Program-made: the position numbers and the translations under genes
In this document: piece after piece, positions 41,917-51,003 of the stretch
Layout: every line of letters begins with the position of its first letter
Numbering within the stretch: position 1 is the first letter of the stretch
The notes under the pieces: model-generated
Told to the model about the DNA's origin: nothing
Database searches by the model: none
Seen by the model: only the letters and a program-made list of their open reading frames with translations
Source: Lysobacter arenosi
GTDB taxonomy: Bacteria > Pseudomonadota > Gammaproteobacteria > Xanthomonadales > Xanthomonadaceae
Length of the DNA: 64,000 nucleotides
Direction of reading: 5' to 3'
Assembly (NCBI RefSeq): GCF_016613475.2
Contig: NZ_CP071517.1
Coordinates: forward strand, 558,001 to 622,000

Positions 41917-43272
41917 ATGGACTGCGGCAACGCCCGCTCGATGGAATCCGACAACCAAATCCAACTCAGGCTGCAAACCATTCCTCGCGACCAGCACAAC
42001 GTGTCGCGCCGGGATATCAGCCCCAATGCCCTGCGCGTGCTGTATCGACTGCGCGAGGGTGGCTTCGACGCCTTCCTGGTCGGCGGCGCGGTCCGTGACC
42101 TGCTGATCGGCGGCCACCCCAAGGATTTCGACGTGGCCACCAATGCCACGCCGGAGGAGGTCAAGGGCCTGTTCCGCAACTGCCGGTTGATCGGCCGTCG
42201 CTTCCGGCTTGCGCACGTGGTCTACGGCCGCGAGATCATCGAGGTGGCGACGTTCCGCGCCAACACCGACGATGGCAGCGGCGACCGCGAGCTGCACGAG
42301 GGCGGTCGCCTGCTGCGCGACAACGTCTACGGCACCATCGAGGACGACGCGGTCCGCCGCGACTTCACCGCCAACGCGTTGTATTACGCGATCGAGGATT
42401 TCTCGGTGCGCGACTACGTCGGTGGATTCGAGGACGTGCGCAACCGGCTGATGCGCCTGATCGGCGACCCGGAGACGCGCTACCGCGAGGACCCGGTGCG
42501 GATGCTGCGCGCCGTGCGCCTGGCGGCCAAGCTCGATTTCGAGATCGAACCGGCAACCGCGGCACCGATCCCGGTGCTGGCACCGCTGCTGCGCGAATCC
42601 GCGCCGGCGCGCCTGTTCGAGGAATGCCTGAAGCTGTTCCTGTCCGGCAATGCGGTCAAGAGTTTCCTCGGCCTGGAGCGTCATGGCCTGCTGCCGGCGC
42701 TGCTGCCGGAAACCGCCGCCGCACTGAAATCCAACCGCAGCGGCGCGCTGCGCAACATGGTGCTGGAAGGGCTGAAGAACACCGACGCGCGCGTTGCCAA
42801 CGACGAGCCGGTTTCGCCTGCGTTCCTGTTCGCGCTGCTGCTGTGGCCGGCGTATTGCCGCGCACTGATGGCGCTGCAGGCGCAGGGCATGCACACGGCC
42901 GAGGCGCAGCGACGCGCCGCCGACCGCGTCACCGTGCACCAGCTCGAGACCATCGCGTTGCCGCGCCGGTTCTCGCTGCCGATGCAGGAGATCTGGCTGC
43001 TGCAGTCGCGTTTCTCGCTGCGCCAGCGCAAGCGCGTGTTCCGCACGCTTGCCCATCCGCGTTTCCGCGCCGCGTTCGATTTCCTCGGCCTGCGCCTGAC
43101 GGCGTCGGACGAGCACGCCGAGGACGTCGCGTTCTGGCGCGAGGCGCAGGCGAACCCCGGCGATGCCGTTGCCATCGCCGAGCTCGAGACCGAGCGCGCT
43201 GCGCAGGCTGACGACGAAGAGCCGCGCAAGCGTCGCCGTCGCCGCCGCAAGCCCGCCACCAGCCAGGAATGA
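41917..43272 (+). CDS. pcnB: Poly(A) polymerase I
   Basis: This protein of about 451 residues adds poly(A) tails to RNA 3' ends, marking them for decay. It has the nucleotidyltransferase core FLVGGAVRDLLIGGHPKDFD, the RDFTANALYY segment with the conserved Arg-Asp, and RYREDPVRMLRAVRLAAK, all diagnostic of bacterial poly(A) polymerase or CCA enzymes. The long C-terminal part ending in an Arg/Lys-rich tail (RKRRRRRRK) is typical of PcnB rather than the CCA enzyme. Starts at 41875, 41917 and 41941 are in frame; none has a clear ribosome site, so the exact N-terminus is open. It heads the pcnB-folK-pan cluster. Confidence 0.92.
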   Translation: MDCGNARSMESDNQIQLRLQTIPRDQHNVSRRDISPNALRVLYRLREGGFDAFLVGGAVRDLLIGGHPKDFDVATNATPEEVKGLFRNCRLIGRRFRLAHVVYGREIIEVATFRANTDDGSGDRELHEGGRLLRDNVYGTIEDDAVRRDFTANALYYAIEDFSVRDYVGGFEDVRNRLMRLIGDPETRYREDPVRMLRAVRLAAKLDFEIEPATAAPIPVLAPLLRESAPARLFEECLKLFLSGNAVKSFLGLERHGLLPALLPETAAALKSNRSGALRNMVLEGLKNTDARVANDEPVSPAFLFALLLWPAYCRALMALQAQGMHTAEAQRRAADRVTVHQLETIALPRRFSLPMQEIWLLQSRFSLRQRKRVFRTLAHPRFRAAFDFLGLRLTASDEHAEDVAFWREAQANPGDAVAIAELETERAAQADDEEPRKRRRRRRKPATSQE

Positions 43273-43297
43273 GGCAGGCAGGGCGGATCCTCCGGCA

Positions 43298-43819
43298 ATG
43301 ACCGTCACCGCGTTCGTCGGACTGGGCAGCAACCTGGGTGACAGCACCGCCGCCCTGCGCGCGGCCTTCATCGCCCTGGCGGCGATCGACGGCACGCGCC
43401 TGGTGCAGGCCTCGCGCCTGTACCGCACCCCGGCGTGGGGCGTCACCGAGCAGCCCGATTTCATCAATGCCGTGGCGATGCTGGAAACGCAGCGCACGCC
43501 ACAGCAGTTGCTGGCCGACCTGCTCGCCATCGAGCGCGTAGCCGGCCGCGACCGCCAGGCCGATGGCAGCGATCGCTGGGGGCCGCGCACGCTCGACCTG
43601 GACCTGTTGCTGTACGGCGATGCCGTGATCAGCGAACCGGGCCTGCATGTCCCGCACCCGCACCTGCACGAGCGCGCCTTCGCGCTGGTGCCGCTGCTCG
43701 AAATCGCGCCCGGCGTGGTCATTCCCGGCATCGGCCCGGCGCAACGGGCGCTGGCGAAGATGGAACCGGGGGAGGTCGAGGCGGTAACGTATGCGGATTC
43801 TCTGGACGATCGCCCGTAG
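43298..43819 (+). CDS. folK: HPPK, 2-amino-4-hydroxy-6-hydroxymethyldihydropteridine pyrophosphokinase
   Basis: This 173-residue folate-pathway enzyme transfers pyrophosphate from ATP to hydroxymethyl-dihydropterin. The N-terminus [12 protein letters not shown], the conserved [20 protein letters not shown] segment and the metal/ATP motif [16 protein letters not shown] near residue 88 are all present, as is [14 protein letters not shown]. The ATG at 43298 begins the first strand exactly, 25 bases after the pcnB stop. Length is normal (E. coli 159). Confidence 0.95.
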   Translation: MTVTAFVGLGSNLGDSTAALRAAFIALAAIDGTRLVQASRLYRTPAWGVTEQPDFINAVAMLETQRTPQQLLADLLAIERVAGRDRQADGSDRWGPRTLDLDLLLYGDAVISEPGLHVPHPHLHERAFALVPLLEIAPGVVIPGIGPAQRALAKMEPGEVEAVTYADSLDDRP

Positions 43820-43878
43820 CCGCCCCTTGGCCGGCTCCGGCTCTGCCTGACCCGCGCCGACAACTGGTACCCCACGCC

Positions 43879-44697
43879 ATGTACAGCGGAACCCCGAACG
43901 ACAAGCCCTGGACTGTGCCGGCCCTGGCCGACGCCAAGCGCGACGGCCGCCGACTGGTGATGCTGACCTGCTACGACGCCGGATTCGCCCGCACCATGGA
44001 CGCCGCTGGCGTCGACCTGGTGCTGGTTGGTGATTCGCTTGGCATGGTCGTGCAGGGCCACGACAGCACGCTGCCGGTGACCACCGCCGATGTCGCCTAT
44101 CACACCGCCTGCGTCGCCCGCGGCCTGGCCAAGGCGCTGCTGATTTCCGACCTGCCGTTCCAGGCCGACGCCACGCCCGAGCGCGCGCTCGATGCCTCGG
44201 TGCAGCTGCTGCAGGCCGGCGCGGCGATGGTCAAGCTCGAGGGCGCAGGGCACAAGCTCGATGTCATCCGCTTCCTGGTCGAGCGCGAGATCCCGGTCTG
44301 CGCGCACCTGGGGCTGACACCGCAGTCGGTGCTGCGCCTGGGCGGCTACAAGGTCCAGGGTCGCGACGAGGCCGCGGCGGCACGCCTGCGCGCCGACGCG
44401 CGCGCCGTGGCCGAGGCCGGCGCCACCCTGCTGGTGCTCGAATGCGTGCCGACCCCGGTCGCCGCGGCGATTACCGCCGACCTGACCATTCCCACCATCG
44501 GCATTGGCGCCGGCCCGCACTGCGATGGCCAGGTGCTGGTGCTGCACGATCTGCTTGGCCTCAACTCCGGCCATCGCCGGCCGCGCTTCGTCAAGGATTT
44601 CCTCGCCGAGGGCGGCTCGGTAGCGGGCGCTGTCCAATCATTCGCCCAGGCCGTTCGCGACGGCAGCTTCCCGGATGCCGAACACTCCTATGCCTGA
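43879..44697 (+). CDS. panB: 3-methyl-2-oxobutanoate hydroxymethyltransferase
   Basis: This 272-residue TIM-barrel enzyme makes ketopantoate, the first committed step of pantothenate synthesis. It has the family motifs [19 protein letters not shown] near residue 28, [19 protein letters not shown] near residue 49, MVKLEGAG near residue 116 and the conserved catalytic glutamate in LLVLECVP near residue 184. It is followed by panC and panD, forming the complete pantothenate set. It sits 59 bases after folK. Confidence 0.96.
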   Translation: MYSGTPNDKPWTVPALADAKRDGRRLVMLTCYDAGFARTMDAAGVDLVLVGDSLGMVVQGHDSTLPVTTADVAYHTACVARGLAKALLISDLPFQADATPERALDASVQLLQAGAAMVKLEGAGHKLDVIRFLVEREIPVCAHLGLTPQSVLRLGGYKVQGRDEAAAARLRADARAVAEAGATLLVLECVPTPVAAAITADLTIPTIGIGAGPHCDGQVLVLHDLLGLNSGHRRPRFVKDFLAEGGSVAGAVQSFAQAVRDGSFPDAEHSYA

Positions 44698-44752
44698 CCG
44701 CCGCACCCCTGTAACCGCTGGCGCGCATTCCGCAAACCTTCGCAAGCAAGCC

Positions 44753-45601
44753 ATGATCGAAACCATCACCGACCTTGCCGCGCTGCGCGCGCGCGTGGCG
44801 CAGTGGCGACGCGAAGGATTGCGCGTCGCCCTGGTGCCGACCATGGGCAACCTGCACGAAGGCCACTACTCGCTGGTACGACTGGCACGCCAGCATGCCG
44901 ATCGCGTGATCACCAGCGTGTTCGTCAACCCGACCCAGTTCGGCCCGAACGAAGACTTCTCCCGCTACCCGCGCACGCCCGAAGCCGACGCGCTCGGGCT
45001 GGGCGCGGCCGGCTGCGATGTCATGTGGTTGCCGACGGTCGAGACGATGTACCCCTACGGCGTCGAGGCGACCGTTCGCGTGCAGGTGCCGGGCGTCAGC
45101 ACGACGCTCGAAGGCGCGCACCGGCCGGGTCATTTCGATGGTGTCGCCACCGTGGTGTCGCGACTGTTCAACCAGGTCCAGCCGGACGTGGCCGTGTTCG
45201 GGCGCAAGGATTACCAGCAGCTCGCGGTCATCCGCTACATGGTCCGCGACCTGGCGTTCGCCATCGAGCTGGTCGGTGCCGACATCGTCCGCGAGGGCAA
45301 TGGCCTGGCGATGAGTTCGCGCAACCAGTACCTGTCGGCGGACGAGCGCGGCACTGCGGCGGCGATCCACCGTTGCCTGCTGGCCATGCGCGATGCCATC
45401 GCGGCCGGCACGCCGCGCGCGGCGGTCGAGGCCGAGGCGGTCAAGCGCCTGGAAGCGGACGGCTTCGTTCCTGACTACGCCGTGGTGCGGCGCCCGGACC
45501 TGACCGAGCCGGCGGACGGCGAGGGCGGTCCCCGGGTGGCGCTGATCGCGGCCCGGCTGGGCCGGACGCGGCTGATCGACAACCTGGAATTCGGCGGCTA
45601 A
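44753..45601 (+). CDS. panC: Pantothenate synthetase
   Basis: This 282-residue enzyme joins pantoate and beta-alanine using ATP. It shows the nucleotidyltransferase-fold motifs VPTMGNLHEGHYSLV near residue 25 (HIGH-like), VNPTQFGPNEDFSRYPRT near residue 62, FGRKDYQQL near residue 147 and MSSRNQYLS near residue 185 (KMSKS-like). The ATG at 44753 starts the protein at its conserved beginning; the frame upstream overlaps panB and is not used. Confidence 0.96.
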   Translation: MIETITDLAALRARVAQWRREGLRVALVPTMGNLHEGHYSLVRLARQHADRVITSVFVNPTQFGPNEDFSRYPRTPEADALGLGAAGCDVMWLPTVETMYPYGVEATVRVQVPGVSTTLEGAHRPGHFDGVATVVSRLFNQVQPDVAVFGRKDYQQLAVIRYMVRDLAFAIELVGADIVREGNGLAMSSRNQYLSADERGTAAAIHRCLLAMRDAIAAGTPRAAVEAEAVKRLEADGFVPDYAVVRRPDLTEPADGEGGPRVALIAARLGRTRLIDNLEFGG

Positions 45602-45746
45602 CCATCCCCCGATGCCGGGTTTCGCGGCGATCTGAACCGTTCCACCGGCGGTGTCAATCCGGTGGGCGGGGAGATGTTGCACTGCGCCATGCGCTGCTAG
45701 ACTTGCGCTCTGACGCGTCCGCATGCCCGCGGCCGGAGCCACACAC

Positions 45747-46127
45747 ATGCAACTGAACGTACTCAAGGCCAAGATCCACCGCGCCACCGTGACCCACGCC
45801 GAGCTTCACTACGAAGGCTCGTGCGCGATCGACGGGCGCCTGCTCGACATCTCGGGTATCCGCGAGTACGAGCAGATCCACATCTACAACGTCAACAACG
45901 GCCAGCGCTTCGTCACCTACGCCATCCGCGGCGAAGAGGGCAGCGGCGTGATCTCGGTCAACGGTGCCGCCGCCCACTGCGCGCAGCCCGGCGACCTGGT
46001 GATCATCTGCGCCTACGGCGTGTGCGACGAAGCCGAGGCGGCCAAGTACAAGCCGACCCTGGTCTACGTCGACCGCCACAATGCGCTGACGCATACCAAC
46101 CGTTCGATGCCGGCACAGGCAGCCTGA
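45747..46127 (+). CDS. panD: Aspartate 1-decarboxylase precursor
   Basis: This 126-residue pyruvoyl-dependent enzyme makes beta-alanine from aspartate. The self-cleavage site Gly24-Ser25 is visible in [10 protein letters not shown], together with the catalytic Lys9 and the conserved [14 protein letters not shown] and [12 protein letters not shown] segments. Length equals E. coli PanD (126). The gap of 145 bases after panC contains no other gene. The pgi gene follows seven bases later. Confidence 0.97.
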   Translation: MQLNVLKAKIHRATVTHAELHYEGSCAIDGRLLDISGIREYEQIHIYNVNNGQRFVTYAIRGEEGSGVISVNGAAAHCAQPGDLVIICAYGVCDEAEAAKYKPTLVYVDRHNALTHTNRSMPAQAA

Positions 46128-46134
46128 CCTGCCC

Positions 46135-47643
46135 ATGGATGCCGATGCCCGTCTGAGCCGTCTTCGCGCCCAGGCAGGGCGCGTCATCCAAACCCCGCTG
46201 AAGGACCTGGTCGCCGCAGACCCGTCGCGCGCGCAGCAGTTCGCCGTGCGCGTCGGTCCGGTCTACGCCAACTTCGCCCGCCAGCACTACGACCGTGACG
46301 CGCTGGCGTCGCTGTTCGAACTGGCCGAGCAGGCCGCCGTGCGGCAGAAACTGCAGGCGCAGTTCGACGGCGAGAAGATCAACGTCACCGAAGGCCGCAG
46401 CGTGCTGCATACCGCGCTGCGTGGCGACGTCTCGACCGCGCCGGTGGCGCGCGCCGCGCACGCCCAGGCGCTGGAAGCGCGTGCACGCATGCGTGCACTG
46501 GTCGATGCGCTGGCTGCCAGCGATGTCACCGACATCGTCAGCGTCGGCATCGGCGGCTCCGACCTGGGTCCGCGCCTGGCAGTCGATGCGCTGACCGGTG
46601 CCGCACCCGGTCGCTTCCGCGTCCATTTCCTGTCCAATGTCGACGGCCATGCCGCACAGCGCGTGCTGGCGGGTCTCGATCCGCGTCGCACCGCCGCGGT
46701 GCTGATCTCCAAGACCTTCGGTACGCAGGAGACGCTGCTCAACGGCGCGATCCTGCGCGACTGGCTCGGCGGAACCGAACGGCTGTATGCCGTGTCGGCG
46801 AACGTCGAGCGCGCCGCCGAAGCATTCGCCATTCCGCCCGAGCGCATCCTGCCGATGTGGGACTGGGTGGGTGGCCGTTATTCGCTGTGGTCGGCGGTGG
46901 GCTTCCCGATCGCGCTGGCGATCGGCATGGACGCGTTCGAGGCGATGCTCGATGGCGCCTCGCAGATGGACGCGCACGTCCTCGACACGCCGCTGCCGCA
47001 GAACCTTGCCGCGTGGCACGCACTGACTTCGATCTGGAACCGCAATGGCCTGGGCTATGCCACGCAGGCCGTGCTGGCCTACGACGAGCGCCTGAAGCTG
47101 CTGTCGAACTACCTGCAGCAGCTGGTGATGGAAAGCCTGGGCAAGTCGGTGCGCACCGATGCTTCCGCGGTCACCGTCGACACCGTGCCGGTCTGGTGGG
47201 GCGGTGCCGGCACCGATACCCAGCACAGTTTCTTCCAGGCGTTGCACCAGGGCACCTCGATCGTGCCCGCCGACTTCATCGGTGTGGTTCGTTCCGATGC
47301 GCCGTATCCGGACAACCACCGCGCGCTGCAGGCCAACCTGCTGGCGCAGACCGAGGCCTTTGCCAACGGCCAGGGCAGCGACGACCCGGCGCGCGCGTAC
47401 GCCGGTGGTCGGCCGAGCACGATGATCCTGCTCGACGCGCTGACGCCGCAGGCGTTCGGCGCGCTGCTGGCGCTGTACGAGCACAGCGTTTACCTGCAGT
47501 CGGTGATCTGGGGCATCAACGCCTTCGATCAGTTCGGCGTGGAGCTGGGCAAGCAGGTGGCGAGCCGGTTGCTGCCAGCGCTGGCCGGTGACGTGCAGGC
47601 TGACGATCCGGTGACGCGGGAGTTGCTGGCGCAGCTGCGATAG
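46135..47643 (+). CDS. pgi: Glucose-6-phosphate isomerase
   Basis: This 502-residue enzyme interconverts glucose-6-phosphate and fructose-6-phosphate. The two SIS domains carry the signatures [11 protein letters not shown] near residue 140, [10 protein letters not shown] near residue 189 and [21 protein letters not shown] near residue 352, which includes the catalytic histidine. It is slightly shorter than E. coli Pgi (549) but similar to other Xanthomonadaceae. It also supplies sugar phosphates for nucleotide-sugar synthesis used by the surface-polysaccharide genes. The gene ends just before a large inverted repeat. Confidence 0.97.
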   Translation: MDADARLSRLRAQAGRVIQTPLKDLVAADPSRAQQFAVRVGPVYANFARQHYDRDALASLFELAEQAAVRQKLQAQFDGEKINVTEGRSVLHTALRGDVSTAPVARAAHAQALEARARMRALVDALAASDVTDIVSVGIGGSDLGPRLAVDALTGAAPGRFRVHFLSNVDGHAAQRVLAGLDPRRTAAVLISKTFGTQETLLNGAILRDWLGGTERLYAVSANVERAAEAFAIPPERILPMWDWVGGRYSLWSAVGFPIALAIGMDAFEAMLDGASQMDAHVLDTPLPQNLAAWHALTSIWNRNGLGYATQAVLAYDERLKLLSNYLQQLVMESLGKSVRTDASAVTVDTVPVWWGGAGTDTQHSFFQALHQGTSIVPADFIGVVRSDAPYPDNHRALQANLLAQTEAFANGQGSDDPARAYAGGRPSTMILLDALTPQAFGALLALYEHSVYLQSVIWGINAFDQFGVELGKQVASRLLPALAGDVQADDPVTRELLAQLR

Positions 47644-47753
47644 CCCTTCGACTTCGGCGCTTTGCGCCTACGCTCAGGACGAACGGGGTTGAAGTGACCG
47701 CCACCTGTCCCCGTTCGTCCTGAGCGTAGCGGCGTAGCCGCGAAGTCGAAGGA
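47644..47753. repeat. Long inverted repeat between pgi and queG
   Basis: The arm at 47644-47688 (CCCTTCGACTTCGGCGCTTT...) is mirrored by its imperfect complement at 47709-47753 (CCCCGTTCGTCCTGAGCGTA...), with about 20 bases between. It belongs to the same family as the block at 36564-36700. Lying between convergent genes, the stem could also act as a bidirectional transcription stop; no T-run is present. Confidence 0.85.
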
Positions 47754-47772
47754 CGATCGGGCCAACAGACTC

Positions 47773-48876
47773 TCAGCCCGCCTGATGCTGCCGCAGCGCC
47801 CACTCGATGTGTTCACGCACCATTGGGCTGGCTGATTCGCGACGAGACTCCAGCGCCGCTATCACCTGCGCAACCACGTCCGCGCTGCCGCGCGCATTTC
47901 CCAGCGCGACCGCGATATTGCGCAGCCAGCGCTCATGCCCGCTGCGGCGGATCGCGGTGCCTTCGGTGCGCTGCAGGAACTCCTCTTCGCTCCAGGCGAA
48001 CAGCTGCACCAGCGTGGCCTTGTCGAGGTCGTTGCGGGCGCGGAAATCGGCCTCGTCGGTGCGCTTGGCGAACTTGTTCCAGGGGCAGATCAGCTGGCAG
48101 TCGTCGCAGCCGAAGATGCGGTTGCCGATCGGCGCGCGCAGGTCTTCCGGTATCGAGCCTTCGTGCTCGATGGTGAGGTAGGCGATGCAGCGGCGCGCAT
48201 CGAGCCGGTAGGGGGCAATGATCGCCTGGGTCGGGCAGATGTCGATGCACTTGCGGCAAGTGCCGCAGTGCGCGCTGGCCGGCGTGTCGATCGGGAATGG
48301 CAGGTCGACGTAGATCTCGCCGATGAAGAAGAACGAACCGCCGTCCTTGTCGATCAGGCAGGTGTGCTTGCCGATCCAGCCGAGCCCGGCGTTGCGCGCG
48401 AGCGCGCGTTCGAGCACCGGCGCCGAATCGACGAAGACGCGATGACCGAACGGACCGACCTCCTCGGCGATGCGGTCGGCCAGTCGCTGCAGGCGTTGCC
48501 GCATGAGCTTGTGGTAATCGCGGCCGAGGGCGTAGCGGGCGACGTAGGCGCGCTCGCTGTCATCCAGCGTCGCCCATGCTTCATCGCTGTCGCGGCCGTA
48601 GTCCAGCCCGACCGAAATCACGCGCACGGTGCCGGGGTGGAGATCGCCCGGGCGCGCACGCAGTTCGCCGTGGCGGGCCATCCAGTCCATCGAGCCGTAC
48701 AGGCCCTTTGCCAGCCAGTCGCGCAGGTGTGCTTCGTCCTGGCCCAGCTCGATGTCGGTGATGCCGCAGCGCTGGAAGCCGAATTCGCGCGCCAGCGAAC
48801 GCACGCGCTGCGCCAGCGCGACGTAGTCCGGCGTCGCGGGGGGCGGGTTGGTCGGCAGGGGGGCGAGGGGCTTCAC
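47773..48876 (-). CDS. queG: Epoxyqueuosine reductase
   Basis: This 367-residue iron-sulfur and cobalamin enzyme performs the last step of queuosine synthesis in tRNA. It has the DUF1730 region with DYHKLMRQRLQRLADRI and VDSAPVLERALARNAGLGWIGKHT, the ferredoxin-type clusters HCGTCRKCIDICPTQAI and FGCDDCQLICPWN, and a C-terminal HEAT-like segment. The start is a GTG at 48876 or a TTG at 48885; no ATG fits. The start is only 24 bases from the divergent nnr start. Confidence 0.94.
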   Translation of the reverse strand: MKPLAPLPTNPPPATPDYVALAQRVRSLAREFGFQRCGITDIELGQDEAHLRDWLAKGLYGSMDWMARHGELRARPGDLHPGTVRVISVGLDYGRDSDEAWATLDDSERAYVARYALGRDYHKLMRQRLQRLADRIAEEVGPFGHRVFVDSAPVLERALARNAGLGWIGKHTCLIDKDGGSFFFIGEIYVDLPFPIDTPASAHCGTCRKCIDICPTQAIIAPYRLDARRCIAYLTIEHEGSIPEDLRAPIGNRIFGCDDCQLICPWNKFAKRTDEADFRARNDLDKATLVQLFAWSEEEFLQRTEGTAIRRSGHERWLRNIAVALGNARGSADVVAQVIAALESRRESASPMVREHIEWALRQHQAG

Positions 48877-48886
48877 GATGCACAAG

Positions 48887-48894
48887 TATAGAAT
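48887..48894 (+). promoter_or_regulatory. -10-like TATAGAAT just upstream of nnr
   Basis: TATAGAAT ends only six bases before the nnr ATG at 48901, so transcription from it would start at or near the start codon. There is no convincing -35 and no ribosome site, which would fit a leaderless message. Confidence 0.3.
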
Positions 48895-48900
48895 CCCGTG

Positions 48901-50412
48901 ATGCCGCACGATGTCGCGCTCCTGGATAACTTGCCCTTCGCTGAAGCGCTTTACGCCGCCGCTGCGCTTCGCGCGGTCGAGGCGCGTGCGGCGCAGGCGC
49001 TGGGGGACCCGTTCGAGCTGATGCAGCGGGCCGGCCGGGCCGCCTGGCGCGAACTGCTCACGCACTGGCCGCAGGCGCAGCGGGTGGTGATCGCCTGCGG
49101 GCCGGGCAACAACGGCGGCGACGGCTACGTGCTGGCGCGGCACGCGCGCCAGTCCGGCCGCCAGGTGCTGGTGGTGCATCTGCCCGGCCAGACGCCGGGT
49201 GGCGAGCTGGCGCGCCGCGCCGCCCAGGATTACTTCGCCGTCGGCGGCGCGGTCGAGCTGTTCGAAGGCGCGTTGCCGCCGGCCGACGTCGTGGTCGACG
49301 CACTGTTCGGCATCGGCCTGTCGCGCGAACCCGATGAGGCGACGCAGGCGCTGATCGCGGCGATCAACGCGCATGCCGCTCCGGTGCTGGCGCTGGACGT
49401 TCCAAGTGGCATCGATGCCGAACGCGGTTGCAGGGTGGGTAGCGCGGTCATGGCGACGCGCACCGTCGAGTTCATGGCAGGCAAGGCGGGACTTCGCACC
49501 GGTGCCGCGCTCGACCACGTCGGCGCGCTGTCACTGGCTACGCTCGACATGCCGGTCGAGTGGTTCGACGGCGTTGGCGTGCATGCACAACGGCTGACAC
49601 CGATCGCGCTCGCGCGCTCGCTCGCGCCGCGCCGCCGCGACAGCCACAAGGGCAGCAACGGTCGCGTGCTGTGCGTGGGCGGTGAGTCCGGCAGCGGCGG
49701 CGCGATCATGCTGTGCGCGCACGCTGCGTTGCGCACCGGTGCGGGACTGGTCGAAGTGGCGACGCGTGCGCAGCATGTCGCGCCGTTGCTTGCGCGTTTG
49801 CCGGAAGCGATGGTGCATGAAGTCACCGATGCGCAATCGTTGCAGTCCGCGCTCGGTCGTGCCGATTCCATCGCGCTGGGTCCAGGCCTTGGCCAGCACG
49901 AGTGGGGACGCGGTTTGTACGAGCGTGCAGTCGCCAGCGGCAGGCCATTGCTGCTCGACGCCGACGCTTTGAACCTGCTGGCGACGCATCCGTTCGCACT
50001 GCCTGCCGATGCGGTGATGACGCCGCATCCGGGCGAAGCCGCGCGCCTGCTCGGTATCAGTACCGCCGAAGTGCAGCGCGACCGTTTCGCCGCCGCCAGG
50101 TCGTTGTGCGAACGCTACGCGTGCGTGGTCGTGCTCAAGGGCGCAGGCAGCATTGTCGCTGCCGCGCATGAAACGCCTCGGGTGATTGCCGCGGGCAATC
50201 CCGGCATGGCGGTCGGCGGCATGGGCGACGTGCTCAGTGGCGTCATCGCTGCATTGCGTGCGCAAGGGCTTTCCGCGTTCGATGCGGCAAGCACCGGTGC
50301 GTTGTTGCATGCGGCGGCGGGCGATGCGGCCGCGCACGAAGGCGGTGAACGCGGATTGCTGCCAAGCGATCTGATGCCGTGGCTTCGCCACTTCGTCAAT
50401 CCGGAACGTTGA
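48901..50412 (+). CDS. nnr: Bifunctional NAD(P)HX epimerase/dehydratase
   Basis: This protein of about 503 residues repairs hydrated NADH and NADPH. The N-terminal epimerase (YjeF-N) domain has CGPGNNGGDGYVLARH near residue 64 and ALDVPSGIDAERG near 165. The C-terminal ADP-dependent dehydratase domain has SHKGSNGRVLCVGGESGSGGAI near 249, MTPHPGEAARLLG near 376 and NPGMAVGGMGDVLSGVIAA near 434, all family signatures. The ATG at 48901 is preferred to the GTG directly before it. It is followed 27 bases later by tsaE, the usual pair. Confidence 0.96.
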   Translation: MPHDVALLDNLPFAEALYAAAALRAVEARAAQALGDPFELMQRAGRAAWRELLTHWPQAQRVVIACGPGNNGGDGYVLARHARQSGRQVLVVHLPGQTPGGELARRAAQDYFAVGGAVELFEGALPPADVVVDALFGIGLSREPDEATQALIAAINAHAAPVLALDVPSGIDAERGCRVGSAVMATRTVEFMAGKAGLRTGAALDHVGALSLATLDMPVEWFDGVGVHAQRLTPIALARSLAPRRRDSHKGSNGRVLCVGGESGSGGAIMLCAHAALRTGAGLVEVATRAQHVAPLLARLPEAMVHEVTDAQSLQSALGRADSIALGPGLGQHEWGRGLYERAVASGRPLLLDADALNLLATHPFALPADAVMTPHPGEAARLLGISTAEVQRDRFAAARSLCERYACVVVLKGAGSIVAAAHETPRVIAAGNPGMAVGGMGDVLSGVIAALRAQGLSAFDAASTGALLHAAAGDAAAHEGGERGLLPSDLMPWLRHFVNPER

Positions 50413-50439
50413 TGCATGTTGCAGGGGAGCGTTGCTGCG

Positions 50440-50916
50440 ATGAATGAGTTTTTCCTGGCCGATGCCGATGCGACCGATGCACTGGGCGCGCAACTGGCAC
50501 GCACGCGGCCAGCCGATGCGGTCGTGCATCTGCACGGCGATCTTGGTGCAGGCAAGTCGACGCTTGCGCGTGCATTGCTGCGCGCGTTGGGAGTGCGCGG
50601 TGCGATTCGCAGTCCGACGTACACGCTTGTTGAACGCTATCCGCTCGCAGAAGGCGGAGAAGCGTGGCATCTGGATCTGTATCGCATTGCCGATGCAGGC
50701 GAACTGGAGTTCCTTGGTCTCGATGGCGCGGAAGTGCGCTTGTGGCTGGTCGAATGGCCCGAACGTGGCGCCGGCGCGCTGCCGGCGGCGGACCTCACCG
50801 TGGACCTGGCCATGCACGGCACTGGCCGCCGGGCCCGCCTGCGGCCTGGGTCGACGGTCGGGGAGGCCTGGCTGGGACGGGTGGCCGCAGGCCATGAGGT
50901 TGCGTCGGACTCCTGA
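50440..50916 (+). CDS. tsaE: tRNA t6A synthesis ATPase TsaE
   Basis: This 158-residue P-loop protein drives the TsaBDE complex that makes threonylcarbamoyl-adenosine in tRNA. It shows Walker A GDLGAGKSTLARALLR near residue 33, the conserved SPTYTLVERYP near residue 59, and HLDLYRIADAGELEFLGLD near residue 76. The ATG at 50440 is preceded by an AGGGGAG site 11 bases upstream; the ATG at 50416 would add eight residues. It is downstream of nnr and followed by the amidase gene, the same order as in E. coli (nnr-tsaE-amiB-mutL). Confidence 0.95.
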   Translation: MNEFFLADADATDALGAQLARTRPADAVVHLHGDLGAGKSTLARALLRALGVRGAIRSPTYTLVERYPLAEGGEAWHLDLYRIADAGELEFLGLDGAEVRLWLVEWPERGAGALPAADLTVDLAMHGTGRRARLRPGSTVGEAWLGRVAAGHEVASDS

Positions 50917-51003
50917 ACGGTTTAACAGGAAAGTCCGGCAGGCCTCGGATTCGTAAGGGAAAAGTGCTTGCAAATTCATTGGCTCGGTGGTTGACTACCG
51001 TCC

